In this document: positions 8,368 to 17,696 of the stretch, in pieces | Numbering within the stretch: position 1 is the stretch's first letter | Layout of the letters: each line of letters starts with the position of its first letter | Assembly: GCF_001676705.1 (NCBI RefSeq) | Contig: NZ_CP016170.1 | Location: 4,526,001-4,590,000, forward strand | Origin: Bordetella bronchialis | GTDB lineage: Bacteria; Pseudomonadota; Gammaproteobacteria; Burkholderiales; Burkholderiaceae_B | Reading direction: 5' to 3' | DNA: 64,000 bases | Position numbers and translations under genes: made by a program | The notes under the pieces: generated by a model | Database searches by the model: none | Seen by the model: the letters and a program-made list of their open reading frames with translations, nothing else | Told to the model about the DNA's origin: nothing

Positions 8368-9534
8368 CTATTGAGTCACCCCGGAGGAACTGGAGCCCGA
8401 ATCGCTGTCGATGGCCCGCGTGGCGCTGAAGCCGGCGCTCATGGTCACCCGGAATGCCGACAGGACCTTCTGCACCTGGGTAAACGGCGCGTCGGAAATA
8501 TAGATGGCCTGCCCTTCGCGTACCGTGAACTGCCCCGCCAAGGCCACCTGCTCCGGCCGGGTCAGGTCGAACTGGTAAACGATGGGCAGCGTATCCGGCG
8601 CCCCCTTGGTACCGGGCTTGGCGGGGGTGAACAGGAAGACGGAACGGGGATCCGCCGTCTTGTCGTCCAGGCCCTTCGCATCGCCCAGCGCGTCCAGCAC
8701 GCTGTAGTTGCGCTTGCTGATGGCCACGCGCCCCTGGGTTCCGGCGGCGCCCAGCACGGTCAGGTACTCGCGCGCATCGTGCGCGGTGATCACGTCGCCG
8801 GCACGCAGCAGGATATCGTTATCCTGGTTGCGGTAGATATCCGCCAGCCGCACGGACGCGATCTCCTTGCCGCGGCGCAGGGTGATCACGAGCTGCTCGG
8901 GGTTGGTCTGCACCGGTGCGGCCAGCGCCAGCGCGCTGCTCAGGCGCTGGGTGGTCTGCGTGATCGGATACATGCCCGGCTTGGTCAGGTTGCCCTGCAC
9001 CGTGACCATCTGCCCGCGCGCATCGGCGGCCCGGGTCACGCTGACGTCGGAGCCCACCACGAGCTTGCTCAGGCGGGCGACGACGGCCTCATGCAATTGC
9101 GCCAGCGTCAGGCCGGCCGCCCGGAATCGTCCCAGGATCGGAAAGTAGAGATTCCCCGAGCGGTCGATCTCCTGGTTGCCCAGGTCGCTGATGCCGGCGG
9201 CATTGGCCGCGAACACGCCCAGGCCGTCGCGCTCCCAGACCGTGATGTTGATCCCGTCTCCCGGGACCAGCACGTCGAAGTTGGCATCGCTGGCATCGCG
9301 ATAGCGCGCGGGGAAATCCATGACGTCGGGCACATTGCTGGCCCGCGCCAGTTCGGGCGAGACCGGCATGACGACGACATCCTTGGCATCGTTGGCCGAG
9401 ACCATTTCGCTCAACATCGGACCGGAACGCGGCAGCTGGCATCCGGTCAGTGAAAATGCGGCAAGCAGCACCATCACTGGCGCTGCCTTGCCGCGCCGGC
9501 CCAGGGCCGGAACGTACGTTCTCATCGAAGACAT
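8368..9534 (-). CDS. vexA: Outer-membrane polysaccharide export lipoprotein VexA (OPX/Wza-KpsD family)
   Basis: Outer-membrane channel component of capsule export, 388 residues. A signal sequence ends in the lipobox FSLTGC (Cys32). A poly-export domain follows (DVLVPGDGINITVWERDGL; DRSGNLYFPILGRFRAAGLT), then SLBB-like repeats (VTVQGNLTKPGMYPI; YLTVLGAAGTQGRVAI; DVITAHD). The Ser-rich tail (SGSSSSG) is variable. It follows tviE after 31 bases and precedes vexB, exactly as in viaB. Confidence 0.88.
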   Translation of the reverse strand: MSSMRTYVPALGRRGKAAPVMVLLAAFSLTGCQLPRSGPMLSEMVSANDAKDVVVMPVSPELARASNVPDVMDFPARYRDASDANFDVLVPGDGINITVWERDGLGVFAANAAGISDLGNQEIDRSGNLYFPILGRFRAAGLTLAQLHEAVVARLSKLVVGSDVSVTRAADARGQMVTVQGNLTKPGMYPITQTTQRLSSALALAAPVQTNPEQLVITLRRGKEIASVRLADIYRNQDNDILLRAGDVITAHDAREYLTVLGAAGTQGRVAISKRNYSVLDALGDAKGLDDKTADPRSVFLFTPAKPGTKGAPDTLPIVYQFDLTRPEQVALAGQFTVREGQAIYISDAPFTQVQKVLSAFRVTMSAGFSATRAIDSDSGSSSSGVTQ

Positions 9535-9565
9535 GGTTTCCAGGATCAGGGAAGACGGCCGGCGG

Positions 9566-11626
9566 TCAGGCCTCCATCAGGCGCATGCCCCCGAGGTCCA
9601 TGCGGTCATCGTTGTTGGATACGCCGATGACCGACACGCACAGACTCAGGAACTTGTCCAGCATGGCATTGAGCGAGAACAGCTCCCTTGCCCGCTGGCG
9701 GCTATGCTGCTTCAACACCTCGTTGCCGCGGGTCAGGTCGACCATGGACTCGATCTTGTCGCAGGCCTCGTTCAGGTCCGGATGCTCCAGATCGTCCAGC
9801 AGGTGGCCCGTCACGTTCTCGACAAAGCATTCGCCCGCCCCGCCCGCCGGCGTGGACACGACAGGTACCCCCAGCAGCTGCGCCTCGATCAGCACGTTGG
9901 GCAAGCCTTCGTACCGGGAGAGCAGCACCTTGACGTCCATCTGCGAGTACCAGTACCCGACATGCTTCGACAGGCCGACGAACAGGAGCCGGTCGCCCAC
10001 GCACAGTTCGTCCGCCAAGGCCACCATGTTGTCGACCAGGCGGCCGTCCCCGACGATGAAAAAGCGCGCCTTGGGCCGCCGCTTCAGGTACATCGCCGCG
10101 AGCTTGATCCAAAGCTGCGGACGTTTGTCCGGCTCCAGGCGGAAGACCCCGCCTATCGTCTCGGTGGCGTCGGCCGTGCTGGCCTGGAAGGCGTTCCACT
10201 TGTTCTCGTCTTCCGGCGAGGCGTCCGTCGCCAGTTCCGGGACGCCGTTGTAGAGAATATGGAAACGCACCGACGGGATGCCGAGCCATTTCGCGTACTC
10301 CTCCGCCGCCGCGCGGCTGTTGCTGACGAAATGCACGCCGGGCACCTGCGCCAGCGCCTGGTACAGCACGGGATACTCCTCGCGGAAGCGGTCCTTGCGT
10401 ATGTTCGGCGGCAGGCCGCGGAACACCAGGTGTATGGTGGGGACGCCGGCCAGCAGCGCCGCCAGGGCGCCGAACAGGCAGGTGCCGTCCTGCCATAGGC
10501 TCACCACGTCGAAGGCATGTTCGCGCAGCAACGGCGTAAGACGCGTCACGCCGTAGTGCACCGGCGGCGGCAGCTGCTCCAGCAGGCGCGTGAGGGAAGG
10601 CTCGGCGACCGGCTGGTGCGAGACCGATACCGGCGGCAGCCCATTGATTTCCGTGACCGGGATCTGTGCCTTGGCCAGGACGGGCAGGAAGAAGTCCAGG
10701 CCCTGCTTGCGCCCGGAGCCGGCCGGCTCGGTATGCTGCTTGACCAGCACTTCCACCTTCTCCGGCTTGACCGGCATGAAGGCCGGCCGGCGCTCGCCGG
10801 ACGCGGCCATACGGTGCAGTTCGCCCGCCAGCCGCGTAAGCTGCCGCTCCGCGCCACCCGGCCCCAGGCTGCCCGTGACCAGCGCGATGGAGACGGGATT
10901 CTCGGGCGGCTTGGCGTCGATGATGCGGTTCTTGAAATGCAGGATCGCGTGCTTCATCGAGACGATCCGGATGTCCTTGCCGGCCAGTCCTTCCTCCGGC
11001 TCGAAGGACCGGTAGAAGGCGTAATCGCTAGCCAGGGCGCTGGCCAGTTCCGCGGCCTTGCTGCCGGGAGCCAGCTGCTCGGCCACGGGTTTGATAGCCT
11101 CGTATGCGTCCGCCAGCAATCCGCGCTTGCGCAGGCGCTTGGCGAACTCCACGCGCACGTTGCGGTCGTTGTGGCGTGCGATCAGGCGCCGGAACAGCGC
11201 ATCGGACTGCTCGTGGGCGCGTATGTCGCTAAGCAGCTTGGCCCGCGCGAACAGCTTGTCCGGATTGCGGGCGGTCCCCGGCAGATAGCGGTCGATGAGC
11301 GCCAGGGCCTCGTCGATATGCCGGTCCTTGACGAGCCGCGTCGCGCAATAGCGGACGATCTGCAGGTCGTTGGGGCAATCCTGCAGCAGCGCCGACCATT
11401 GTTCGAACATGCCCTCGTTGTGGCCGGCGGACTCTTTCAGCCGCAGAAGAAGAAAGCGGACCTTGGGGTCGGCCATATGGTCGCGCGCCAGCGCTTCCGC
11501 GCGCGGCAGGTTGGCCTGCGCGAGTTGAACCCGGCCCGATGCCGCGACGATTCCCTCTAACTGGGCATGAACCCATTGAAGATGGGAGGTACTGTCCTCC
11601 TGCTCGGTATCCGGTAGCTGTTTCAT
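9566..11626 (-). CDS. tviE: Vi polymerase TviE, GT4-family glycosyltransferase
   Basis: GT4 glycosyltransferase that polymerises GalNAcA into the Vi backbone (TviE was shown to be the polymerase in published S. Typhi work). 686 residues, longer than the about 578 of Salmonella. Residues 1 to about 215 form a helical TPR-like domain. The GT-B catalytic part carries the N-terminal Rossmann signature (VTGSLGPGGAERQLTRLAG) and the EX7E motif EGLPNVLIE, followed by VPVVSTPAGG. The start overlaps the tviD stop by four bases (ATGA), in keeping with the reported TviD-TviE interaction. Confidence 0.87.
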   Translation of the reverse strand: MKQLPDTEQEDSTSHLQWVHAQLEGIVAASGRVQLAQANLPRAEALARDHMADPKVRFLLLRLKESAGHNEGMFEQWSALLQDCPNDLQIVRYCATRLVKDRHIDEALALIDRYLPGTARNPDKLFARAKLLSDIRAHEQSDALFRRLIARHNDRNVRVEFAKRLRKRGLLADAYEAIKPVAEQLAPGSKAAELASALASDYAFYRSFEPEEGLAGKDIRIVSMKHAILHFKNRIIDAKPPENPVSIALVTGSLGPGGAERQLTRLAGELHRMAASGERRPAFMPVKPEKVEVLVKQHTEPAGSGRKQGLDFFLPVLAKAQIPVTEINGLPPVSVSHQPVAEPSLTRLLEQLPPPVHYGVTRLTPLLREHAFDVVSLWQDGTCLFGALAALLAGVPTIHLVFRGLPPNIRKDRFREEYPVLYQALAQVPGVHFVSNSRAAAEEYAKWLGIPSVRFHILYNGVPELATDASPEDENKWNAFQASTADATETIGGVFRLEPDKRPQLWIKLAAMYLKRRPKARFFIVGDGRLVDNMVALADELCVGDRLLFVGLSKHVGYWYSQMDVKVLLSRYEGLPNVLIEAQLLGVPVVSTPAGGAGECFVENVTGHLLDDLEHPDLNEACDKIESMVDLTRGNEVLKQHSRQRARELFSLNAMLDKFLSLCVSVIGVSNNDDRMDLGGMRLMEA

Positions 11627-14103
11627 GCCGCCTTCCTACGGTTGGCCTTATCGATCCATACCTGGCATCTCTGGATGTAGTGGTCGTACTGTGCGGGGTT
11701 CTCCGAGCGCTCCTTGAGCGCTTGCCAGTACGGCAGGGCCTGCTCGAAACGATGCAGGCGCATGGCGCCCACGGCGGCCGCCCGCAGGCCGATGGGATCG
11801 TCGGGAACCAGTTCCAGGATCCGTTCGCCCAGGGCAAGACGCTCGATCGCGCTGGACGGATCCAGTGCGCGCGCTTCGGCGTACAGGACCGCCAGCACGC
11901 GCCGCTTTTCCTGGGCGACCTCCGGCATCTCCGGCCAGGATTGCGCGATGCGATCCAGCAGTTTCCAGGCGCCCCGGTGGTCTCCCGCGGCCAGCTTTTC
12001 GCGCGCGGCGCGTATGGAGCGCGGTCCGAGCCGGCGCAGCTGGCGCTCGGCTTCTTCTTTCGCGCTCTGGTCGGCCGAGGGATGGCCCAGCACCGCGGTG
12101 TAGGCGTCTATCGCCTGGCCGAACCAGCCGCCGTTGAAGGCCACGCGCGCGAAATACAGCTGTGTGCTGAACTGGGCGGCGTCGCCGGACGCGGCCAGTT
12201 CGAGATGCCGCATGGCGGTCTGCTTGTCGCCCAGCGCATCGGCGGCGCGGCCCCGCATGGCATCGAGCTCGGGGAAGTCCACATGGGTATCGAGCGCGAT
12301 ATCCGTGAGCTCGATCACTTCCTTATGGTTGCCCGCCAGCAGCGCGGCCCGTACGGCCATGCGCATCGCGCGCTCGAACGCGCGCTGCGCGCGCACGCCC
12401 GCCAGCGCATCGGGATCCAGCAGGCGATGCGCGAAGATCCGCTCCGCCGCGTCGCGCAGCCGGCCTGCCTCCAGCGCCCGCGCGCCCTCCTCTGCCCACG
12501 AGGACGACTGCGCCTGCAGCCAACCGCGGATATCGTCCTGGCCGCTCTTGGGCAGCCCGCATGACACGGCCAGGGCGGCGGCGGCCACCATGTAGCCGCG
12601 CCACGACGCTTCCTTGACCAGCTCCAGCGCCTCCGTCTCGGCAAGCGCGGGGGCCTCGGACGCCAGCGAACGCAGGGCCGCGCGATCGCCGGCCATCATC
12701 CGGTCGCGCCACAGCACGGCGAATCCGCGGCCATACGAAGGCAGCGCCGCGCGGACTTCCTCCACCCAGCGCAGGACCGCGTCCATGTCGCCGCTGGCCT
12801 GGAGCATGGAAAGCACCGTGTCGGCGGCTTCCAGCGCCCATGCCTTGTCGTTGCCCGCAACGCGGAACAGCTGGCGCCAGTTGCCCAGGGCCTCTTCCAC
12901 ATTGCCCAGCTGGCCGGCCGACACCGCCGCGATCCGCAGGATCTCCGGCGTTTCGATCTCGTCGCCCAGCAGGCCGGCCGCCAGCGAATACGCCAGTTCG
13001 TAGTGCCCCAGCTTGAAGTGGCTGCGCATCAGCAGCTGTTCGGCCTTGCTGCCCGACGCCACCGCGCCATCGGCGTTTTCCAGCAGCGCGATCGCGCTTT
13101 CGTAATCCCCCAGTTCTTCCTGCATCCGCGCCAGCAGCAGCACGTGGTCGGGCAGCCCGGGATGGCGGCGCAGCACGTCGCGCGTGCACCGCGAGGCCTC
13201 GCGCAATTCGCCGGCGTCCCACAATTTCTCCAGGCGCTCGGCGCTTTCCTCCGCCGCCAGCCTTGCCACCGTGGCGGGAGGCGTGGACGCGCTCATCCGC
13301 GGGCGCATGTAGTTCTTGTACCAGTCGGCGCACAGGCGCTCGGCGAAGAGTTCGGTGTAATGCGTCAGGTCCAGCCCGCCGTTCTCCAGCGCATCGGCTT
13401 GCCCTATCTTGTTCATCAGCGGCGTCGGATCGTAGCAAGGCACGCCGATCTTCTGCGCGGCCGCGCCGATGGCGGCGATCAATTGCTGCCGCTGCTCGAT
13501 CGGCACGTTGTCCGGCGTCAAGGCGTTGACGTGGGTGACGAAGACCACCTTTTCCTTGCCCAGCAGATCGACGAGCTCACGCATTTCGCCCTCGATCTCG
13601 TCGTCCGTCAGATCGCGCTTGACGATGCGGGCCAGCAGCTCGCGGTCATCGGCGGGCAGGGCCTTGAAGACCGGGTCTTGCTCCAGCGCGGCGCGCCGCT
13701 CCGCGAGCTTGTCCGGGGCGGCGAGCGTCCAGAACATCCGCGCGCGCCCACGGTCGGCGAAGAACTCGCTGAAGTAGCGCACCAGATAGTTGGACTGGAT
13801 GGGATATTGGTCGATGGTCAGCAGCTTGCGGGAGGACAGCTCGACCATGTACAGGTCCGCGGGTTCGTGCGTCCCGCGGCGGGCCTGTTCGCCATTCGAC
13901 GGCCGGAAGACCAGCCGCTGTACGTCGGCGGGAATATCGCGCTGGCCGTACATGAATCGCGCTTGCTGCAGCGCTTCGGTGCTCGTATGCACGAAGCCGT
14001 AGTTGCGCCCCAGCTGCAGCTTCAGCGGATAGCGGCCTACCGCATCGCGCAAGGGCGTATGGATGCGGCAGGTTCCAATCGGAGCGATCGTGAAAGTAGC
14101 CAT
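11623..14103 (-). CDS. tviD: Vi antigen O-acetyltransferase TviD
   Basis: TviD homologue, 826 residues (831 in Salmonella). TviD O-acetylates the Vi chain and has been modelled as an SGNH-fold enzyme with an atypical triad. The N-terminal ~275 residues hold the candidate blocks: GTCRIHTP near residue 10 takes the place of GDSx, VFVTHVNALTPDN is a central block, and DLTHYTELF near 255 is the D-x-x-H block. The remaining ~540 residues are Ala/Leu-rich TPR-like repeats (for example MQEELGDYESAIALLENADG), probably the docking surface for TviE. It is the second gene of the operon, 37 bases after tviB. Confidence 0.85.
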   Translation of the reverse strand: MATFTIAPIGTCRIHTPLRDAVGRYPLKLQLGRNYGFVHTSTEALQQARFMYGQRDIPADVQRLVFRPSNGEQARRGTHEPADLYMVELSSRKLLTIDQYPIQSNYLVRYFSEFFADRGRARMFWTLAAPDKLAERRAALEQDPVFKALPADDRELLARIVKRDLTDDEIEGEMRELVDLLGKEKVVFVTHVNALTPDNVPIEQRQQLIAAIGAAAQKIGVPCYDPTPLMNKIGQADALENGGLDLTHYTELFAERLCADWYKNYMRPRMSASTPPATVARLAAEESAERLEKLWDAGELREASRCTRDVLRRHPGLPDHVLLLARMQEELGDYESAIALLENADGAVASGSKAEQLLMRSHFKLGHYELAYSLAAGLLGDEIETPEILRIAAVSAGQLGNVEEALGNWRQLFRVAGNDKAWALEAADTVLSMLQASGDMDAVLRWVEEVRAALPSYGRGFAVLWRDRMMAGDRAALRSLASEAPALAETEALELVKEASWRGYMVAAAALAVSCGLPKSGQDDIRGWLQAQSSSWAEEGARALEAGRLRDAAERIFAHRLLDPDALAGVRAQRAFERAMRMAVRAALLAGNHKEVIELTDIALDTHVDFPELDAMRGRAADALGDKQTAMRHLELAASGDAAQFSTQLYFARVAFNGGWFGQAIDAYTAVLGHPSADQSAKEEAERQLRRLGPRSIRAAREKLAAGDHRGAWKLLDRIAQSWPEMPEVAQEKRRVLAVLYAEARALDPSSAIERLALGERILELVPDDPIGLRAAAVGAMRLHRFEQALPYWQALKERSENPAQYDHYIQRCQVWIDKANRRKAA

Positions 14104-14140
14104 TCAGGGTCACCTGTAGTGATGGGTTGACGGCCCGAAC

Positions 14141-15439
14141 CTAGAGAGTCCAGTACAAGAGATCGGGCGAAAGCCGCTTGCTATCGAGCACCGACTTCAG
14201 GTCGCAGACCATGCCGCCGCGCTTGACCAGCCCGGGCAGGTCATCCCAGATGGATTCCATGGTCTGGCGATGCGGGACGGCCAGGATCAGCACGTCCATG
14301 TCCTTGAAGTCCCGGCGCTCCACGAGCTTGATGCCGTACTCGTGCTCCATCTGCTGGGGATCGACCATGGGGTCGCAGGCGACCGGCTTGATGCCGTAAT
14401 CGCCCAGGGCGTTATACAGATCGACCACCTTGGAGTTACGGATGTCGGGGACGTTTTCCTTGAAGGTCATTCCCAGGATGCCGACGCGGGTCGAGCCATT
14501 GAGGCGGCCGTTGCGGGCCAGCACCTGCACCACCCGCGACGCGACGTGTCCCGCCATGCCGTCGTTGATCCGGCGCCCGGACAGGATGACCTCGGGGTGG
14601 TAGCCCAGCTCCTGCGCTTTCGAGGTCAGGTAGTACGGATCCACGCCGATGCAGTGGCCGCCCACCAGTCCCGGCGTGAAACGCAGGAAATTCCATTTGG
14701 TTCCCGCGGCGGCCAGCACTTCCGACGTACGGATGCCGACCAGGTCGCAGATCTTGGACATCTCGTTCATCAGCGCGATATTGATGTCGCGCTGGGTGTT
14801 CTCGAGCACCTTGGCGGCCTCGGCCACCTTGATGGAAGAGGCGCGGTGAACCCCCGCCTCGATGATCTTCTCGTAGACGCCCGCGATGATTTCGAGCGCC
14901 TCGTCGTCCTGGCCGGATACGATCTTGACGATTTTCTCGAGCGGATGGTCGCGGTCGCCCGGATTGATCCGCTCCGGGCTGTAGCCCAGCTTGAAATCGA
15001 CCCCGCAACGCAAGCCGGAGGCCTTTTCCAGTTCCGGCCCGCATATTTCCTCGGTCGCGCCGGGATGGACGGTGGATTCGAACACGACGATGCAGCCCGG
15101 GCGCAGCACCGGACCTATCGATTGGCAGGCCCGGACCAGCAGCGAGAAATCCGGGTTGTTCTTTTCATCGACGGGCGTCGGGACCGCGACGACGAAGAAA
15201 TCGCAGCCGTGCAGGTCCCGGACGTCGTCCGTCAGCTTCAGGCCGGAATCGAGCAGCACATGGCGCTCGATTTCTCCTGTCCAGTCATCACCCTCCCTCA
15301 GGCGTGCGATACGCCGTTTATCCACATCAAAACCGATGACATCAAAGCGCTTCGCAAGCGCCACGGCAACCGGTAGGCCGACATAACCCAGGCCGCAAAC
15401 CGCGATTCTCTTTACCACTGTTACCTCACTCTTTGTCAT
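14141..15439 (-). CDS. tviB: UDP-N-acetylglucosamine 6-dehydrogenase TviB
   Basis: NAD-dependent UDP-GlcNAc 6-dehydrogenase, first committed enzyme of Vi precursor synthesis (UDP-GlcNAc to UDP-GlcNAcA by two oxidations). The Rossmann motif VCGLGYVGLPVAVA starts near residue 13. The catalytic cysteine is in GGHCIGVDPYYLTSK, and EAAKVLENTQRDINIALMNE is a diagnostic central helix. 432 residues, very like Salmonella TviB. The ATG at 15439 directly abuts a 15-base palindrome and has no Shine-Dalgarno sequence. An in-frame GTG at 15418 (codon 8) has GAGG five bases before it and may be the real start. Confidence 0.92.
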   Translation of the reverse strand: MTKSEVTVVKRIAVCGLGYVGLPVAVALAKRFDVIGFDVDKRRIARLREGDDWTGEIERHVLLDSGLKLTDDVRDLHGCDFFVVAVPTPVDEKNNPDFSLLVRACQSIGPVLRPGCIVVFESTVHPGATEEICGPELEKASGLRCGVDFKLGYSPERINPGDRDHPLEKIVKIVSGQDDEALEIIAGVYEKIIEAGVHRASSIKVAEAAKVLENTQRDINIALMNEMSKICDLVGIRTSEVLAAAGTKWNFLRFTPGLVGGHCIGVDPYYLTSKAQELGYHPEVILSGRRINDGMAGHVASRVVQVLARNGRLNGSTRVGILGMTFKENVPDIRNSKVVDLYNALGDYGIKPVACDPMVDPQQMEHEYGIKLVERRDFKDMDVLILAVPHRQTMESIWDDLPGLVKRGGMVCDLKSVLDSKRLSPDLLYWTL

Positions 15440-15440
15440 C

Positions 15441-15453
15441 GTGTCCGGGACAC
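15441..15453 (-). promoter_or_regulatory. Palindrome abutting the tviB start codon
   Basis: GTGTCC-G-GGACAC on the plus strand, extendable by one base pair each side. It begins 2 bases from the tviB ATG and occupies the place of the ribosome binding site, so it could be an operator or an mRNA hairpin that masks initiation. Confidence 0.4.
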
Positions 15454-15480
15454 GAGAAGTCGACGCCCATAGACGAAAAC

Positions 15481-15501
15481 CGCACGCCTCCGGGGCGTGC
15501 G
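15481..15501 (-). promoter_or_regulatory. Hairpin with a short U-run in the tviB leader (attenuator-like)
   Basis: An 8-bp stem (15481-15488 with 15494-15501) closes a 5-base loop. Read on the minus strand it is followed at once by GTTTTC. This resembles a weak intrinsic terminator about 40 bases upstream of tviB. Confidence 0.35.
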
Positions 15502-15687
15502 TACAAGTCCGAGCGCGGGCGCATCGCTAAAAATATTTACAAATAACCGGCGATTCGATGGAGCGGTTTAAAGCCCCAACACACCAGCCCGCGCATCCTG
15601 ACGCAAAGAAGAGCAATCTCTTTTTCTAAATATGTTGATTACTGTGAAAATGAGTCAGTCTGGGCGCAACAAACCGAGACGGCCGGC

Positions 15688-15706
15688 TAATGAATTACAT
15701 TCATTA
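15688..15706. promoter_or_regulatory. Perfect dyad TAATGAAT-N3-ATTCATTA
   Basis: Two 8-base half sites in exact inverted repeat, 3-base spacer, about 250 bases upstream of tviB in AT-rich non-coding DNA. The size fits a dimeric regulator operator; the regulator is unknown. Confidence 0.45.
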
Positions 15707-15906
15707 CACGAGACGCAACAAAGCTGATGAGAAAGCTATGTTTAATCGTTTGAAGGCGTATCAATTATTATTGTTTAATCTAAACGTCATGAAACCGCGG
15801 GCTGTTGGATTTGTTTATTACCCGCTCTTATCCGCGCGTCATCGCACCCATCGCGCTTAATCCCCGCTATTTACGGAGCCCGTGCCGGGACAGCCACGCT
15901 GCGCGC

Positions 15907-15924
15907 TAATTGAATAGGCAATTA
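15907..15924. promoter_or_regulatory. Dyad TAATTG-N6-CAATTA
   Basis: Perfect 6-base half sites with a 6-base spacer in the same non-coding region, about 470 bases upstream of tviB. Possible operator; AT-rich sequence makes chance occurrence more likely than for the 15688 dyad. Confidence 0.3.
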
Positions 15925-16113
15925 ATAAACCCCGACGGGAATAAAAATTGCGTGCCGGGCCGCGCGGTATTTGGCGTAACGGTATTTATAAGCGGCGCGG
16001 CGGGATAATCCCGTCGCCCTCTCGCCGGCAGCGCGGGAACGAAACCCGGCAGGGGTGTTTCGGTTATCGATAAGCCGTTATGCGGAGTGGGCGGATTTAC
16101 CTTGCGCGGGTTT

Positions 16114-17610
16114 TCACGGCCGCAAACGGGTCGCCGGCGACAGTTTTTTCCAAGGTAAATCCGCCGGATCGACCAGCAAAAGGCCCGGTGCCAACGCGAA
16201 CATCACATCGGTATCGGGATTCTCGACCAGGCGGTCGAAATCCGCGCGGAAGTGATGGGAACTCTTGACCACCAGGATCTTCATGCTCTCCGGATCGATA
16301 CCGACCATGCGGAAAAGCTCGCGGTCCTGCGCGCCTATCCTGCCGCTGGCCACGACGATCAGCACGCCGTCGATGGACAGGCACGCGCTCAGGCCGAGCT
16401 GGGTGCGAAAGCCCGTCATCTTCGGCCCCTTGAACGTCGCCACGCCATCGGACAGGGCCAGCACCCGGAAGCCGCCCCGCACCGGCGCCTCGCTGGGCCC
16501 CGCCGGCGTTTGCACGGACTCGCCGACGGCGCAGTGGATTACCTGGCCCACGCCGGCCCGATGGGCCAGCGCGGCCGCGTCGGGATCGTAGAGCACGCCC
16601 AGCGCGACTCGCCCCGGAAAGGCGCGCCCCGCTCCCGCGTCCAACAAGGCATGCAGGACGCCGGTGGTGGAGCTGGTGCCGCCTATGCCCGGGTTGTCCT
16701 GCGTGTCGGCGACCACCACCGCTTTAGGGCTGGCGGCGGCACGCGCCAACGCCCGCGCCACCGCCTGCGGCGCCGTCTGCGCCGTCAAGCGCCATTGCAA
16801 GGGTTCGGCCACGCGCGCATGCAGCGCCGCGACCGCCTCGCGCGCCCGCTCGCCATGCGCCCATAGCACGGGCCCGCACTCCTCGAAGTCGGAAGCGGGA
16901 AAACCCATGCAAAAACTCGACACGGTACCGTAGCGGGCGTCGATGTCCTCCAGCAAGGCGTAGCAGCCCTTGGCGGGTTGCGATCCGGTACCCTGGGAAT
17001 TTATCGAGATCAGGAAAGGCAGCCGTTCCGACGCGCACGCCTCCCGCCGTCCATGGCGCAGCAGGCGCTCCAGCAATACGGCGGCGCGCTCGCCGGTTTT
17101 CACGTAGTCGATGTGGGGATAGGTGCGGAATGCCACCAGCCCATCGGCCAGGGCCAGCATGGCCCGCGTCACATTCGCGTGCAGGTCCAGGCTGGCCACG
17201 ATAGGCATGTCCGGTCCTACGGCCGCCCGGATGCGCGCCAGCAATTCGCCTTCGGCATCGTCGAAGGACTCGGACAAGGCGGCGCCATGCAGCTCCAGGT
17301 AAATCGCGTCGAAGTCCAGTTTGCGCACATCCTCCAGGATGGCGGCGCAAATACGCTCGAACGCATCGTCCGTGATGTAGGAGGACGGCACGGCGCCGCA
17401 CCACAGGCTGGGTACCAGCGTCCAGCCGCGCGCCCGCGCGTGGCGCGCGAACCCGGTGGCCGACACGTCGACACTCGCCACCATCTCCAGCATCGCCTGG
17501 CCGCGCACGGGCTTGGGAAACATCTCGCCGCGCTCGAAGGCGGCCCAGTCCGCGCGGTTGGCGGCAAAGGTATTGGTCTCGTGCTTGAATCCTGCTATTA
17601 GTACGCGCAT
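16114..17610 (-). CDS. MlrC-type M81 family metallopeptidase
   Basis: Member of the MlrC/M81 family, named for the last step of microcystin-LR degradation but widespread in Burkholderiales with unknown substrates. 498 residues, usual length. The N-terminus MRVLIAGFKHETNTFA carries the conserved H-E-x-N-T-F motif. DAIYLELHGA and IVASLDLHANVT supply further metal-ligand candidates, and VVADTQDNPGIGGTSSTTG marks the C-terminal domain. It is divergent from a LysR gene about 90 bases away and probably controlled by it. The neighbouring Bug receptor suggests uptake and processing of a small organic substrate. Confidence 0.83.
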   Translation of the reverse strand: MRVLIAGFKHETNTFAANRADWAAFERGEMFPKPVRGQAMLEMVASVDVSATGFARHARARGWTLVPSLWCGAVPSSYITDDAFERICAAILEDVRKLDFDAIYLELHGAALSESFDDAEGELLARIRAAVGPDMPIVASLDLHANVTRAMLALADGLVAFRTYPHIDYVKTGERAAVLLERLLRHGRREACASERLPFLISINSQGTGSQPAKGCYALLEDIDARYGTVSSFCMGFPASDFEECGPVLWAHGERAREAVAALHARVAEPLQWRLTAQTAPQAVARALARAAASPKAVVVADTQDNPGIGGTSSTTGVLHALLDAGAGRAFPGRVALGVLYDPDAAALAHRAGVGQVIHCAVGESVQTPAGPSEAPVRGGFRVLALSDGVATFKGPKMTGFRTQLGLSACLSIDGVLIVVASGRIGAQDRELFRMVGIDPESMKILVVKSSHHFRADFDRLVENPDTDVMFALAPGLLLVDPADLPWKKLSPATRLRP

Positions 17611-17696
17611 TTCGCATCCCCTGCGGTTTCCTGGTCCTTGGGATTCTTGACTCGCATACCGTGGACAACAACCGATTTATAGTGCGGCAGGCATCA

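Larger units (their letters stand above)
15440..16113 (-). promoter_or_regulatory. Long AT-rich upstream region of the capsule operon
   Basis: No convincing gene lies in these 674 bases, which are visibly AT-rich against a GC-rich genome. The region separates the end of the MlrC-like gene from tviB and must hold the capsule promoter. It has at least four dyads: 15441-15453 next to the tviB start, 15481-15501 in the leader, 15688-15706 and 15907-15924. A plausible minus-strand -10 area is the A/T tract at about 15531-15546. Low GC plus dyads suggests xenogeneic silencing and dedicated activators, which is inference. Confidence 0.6.
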
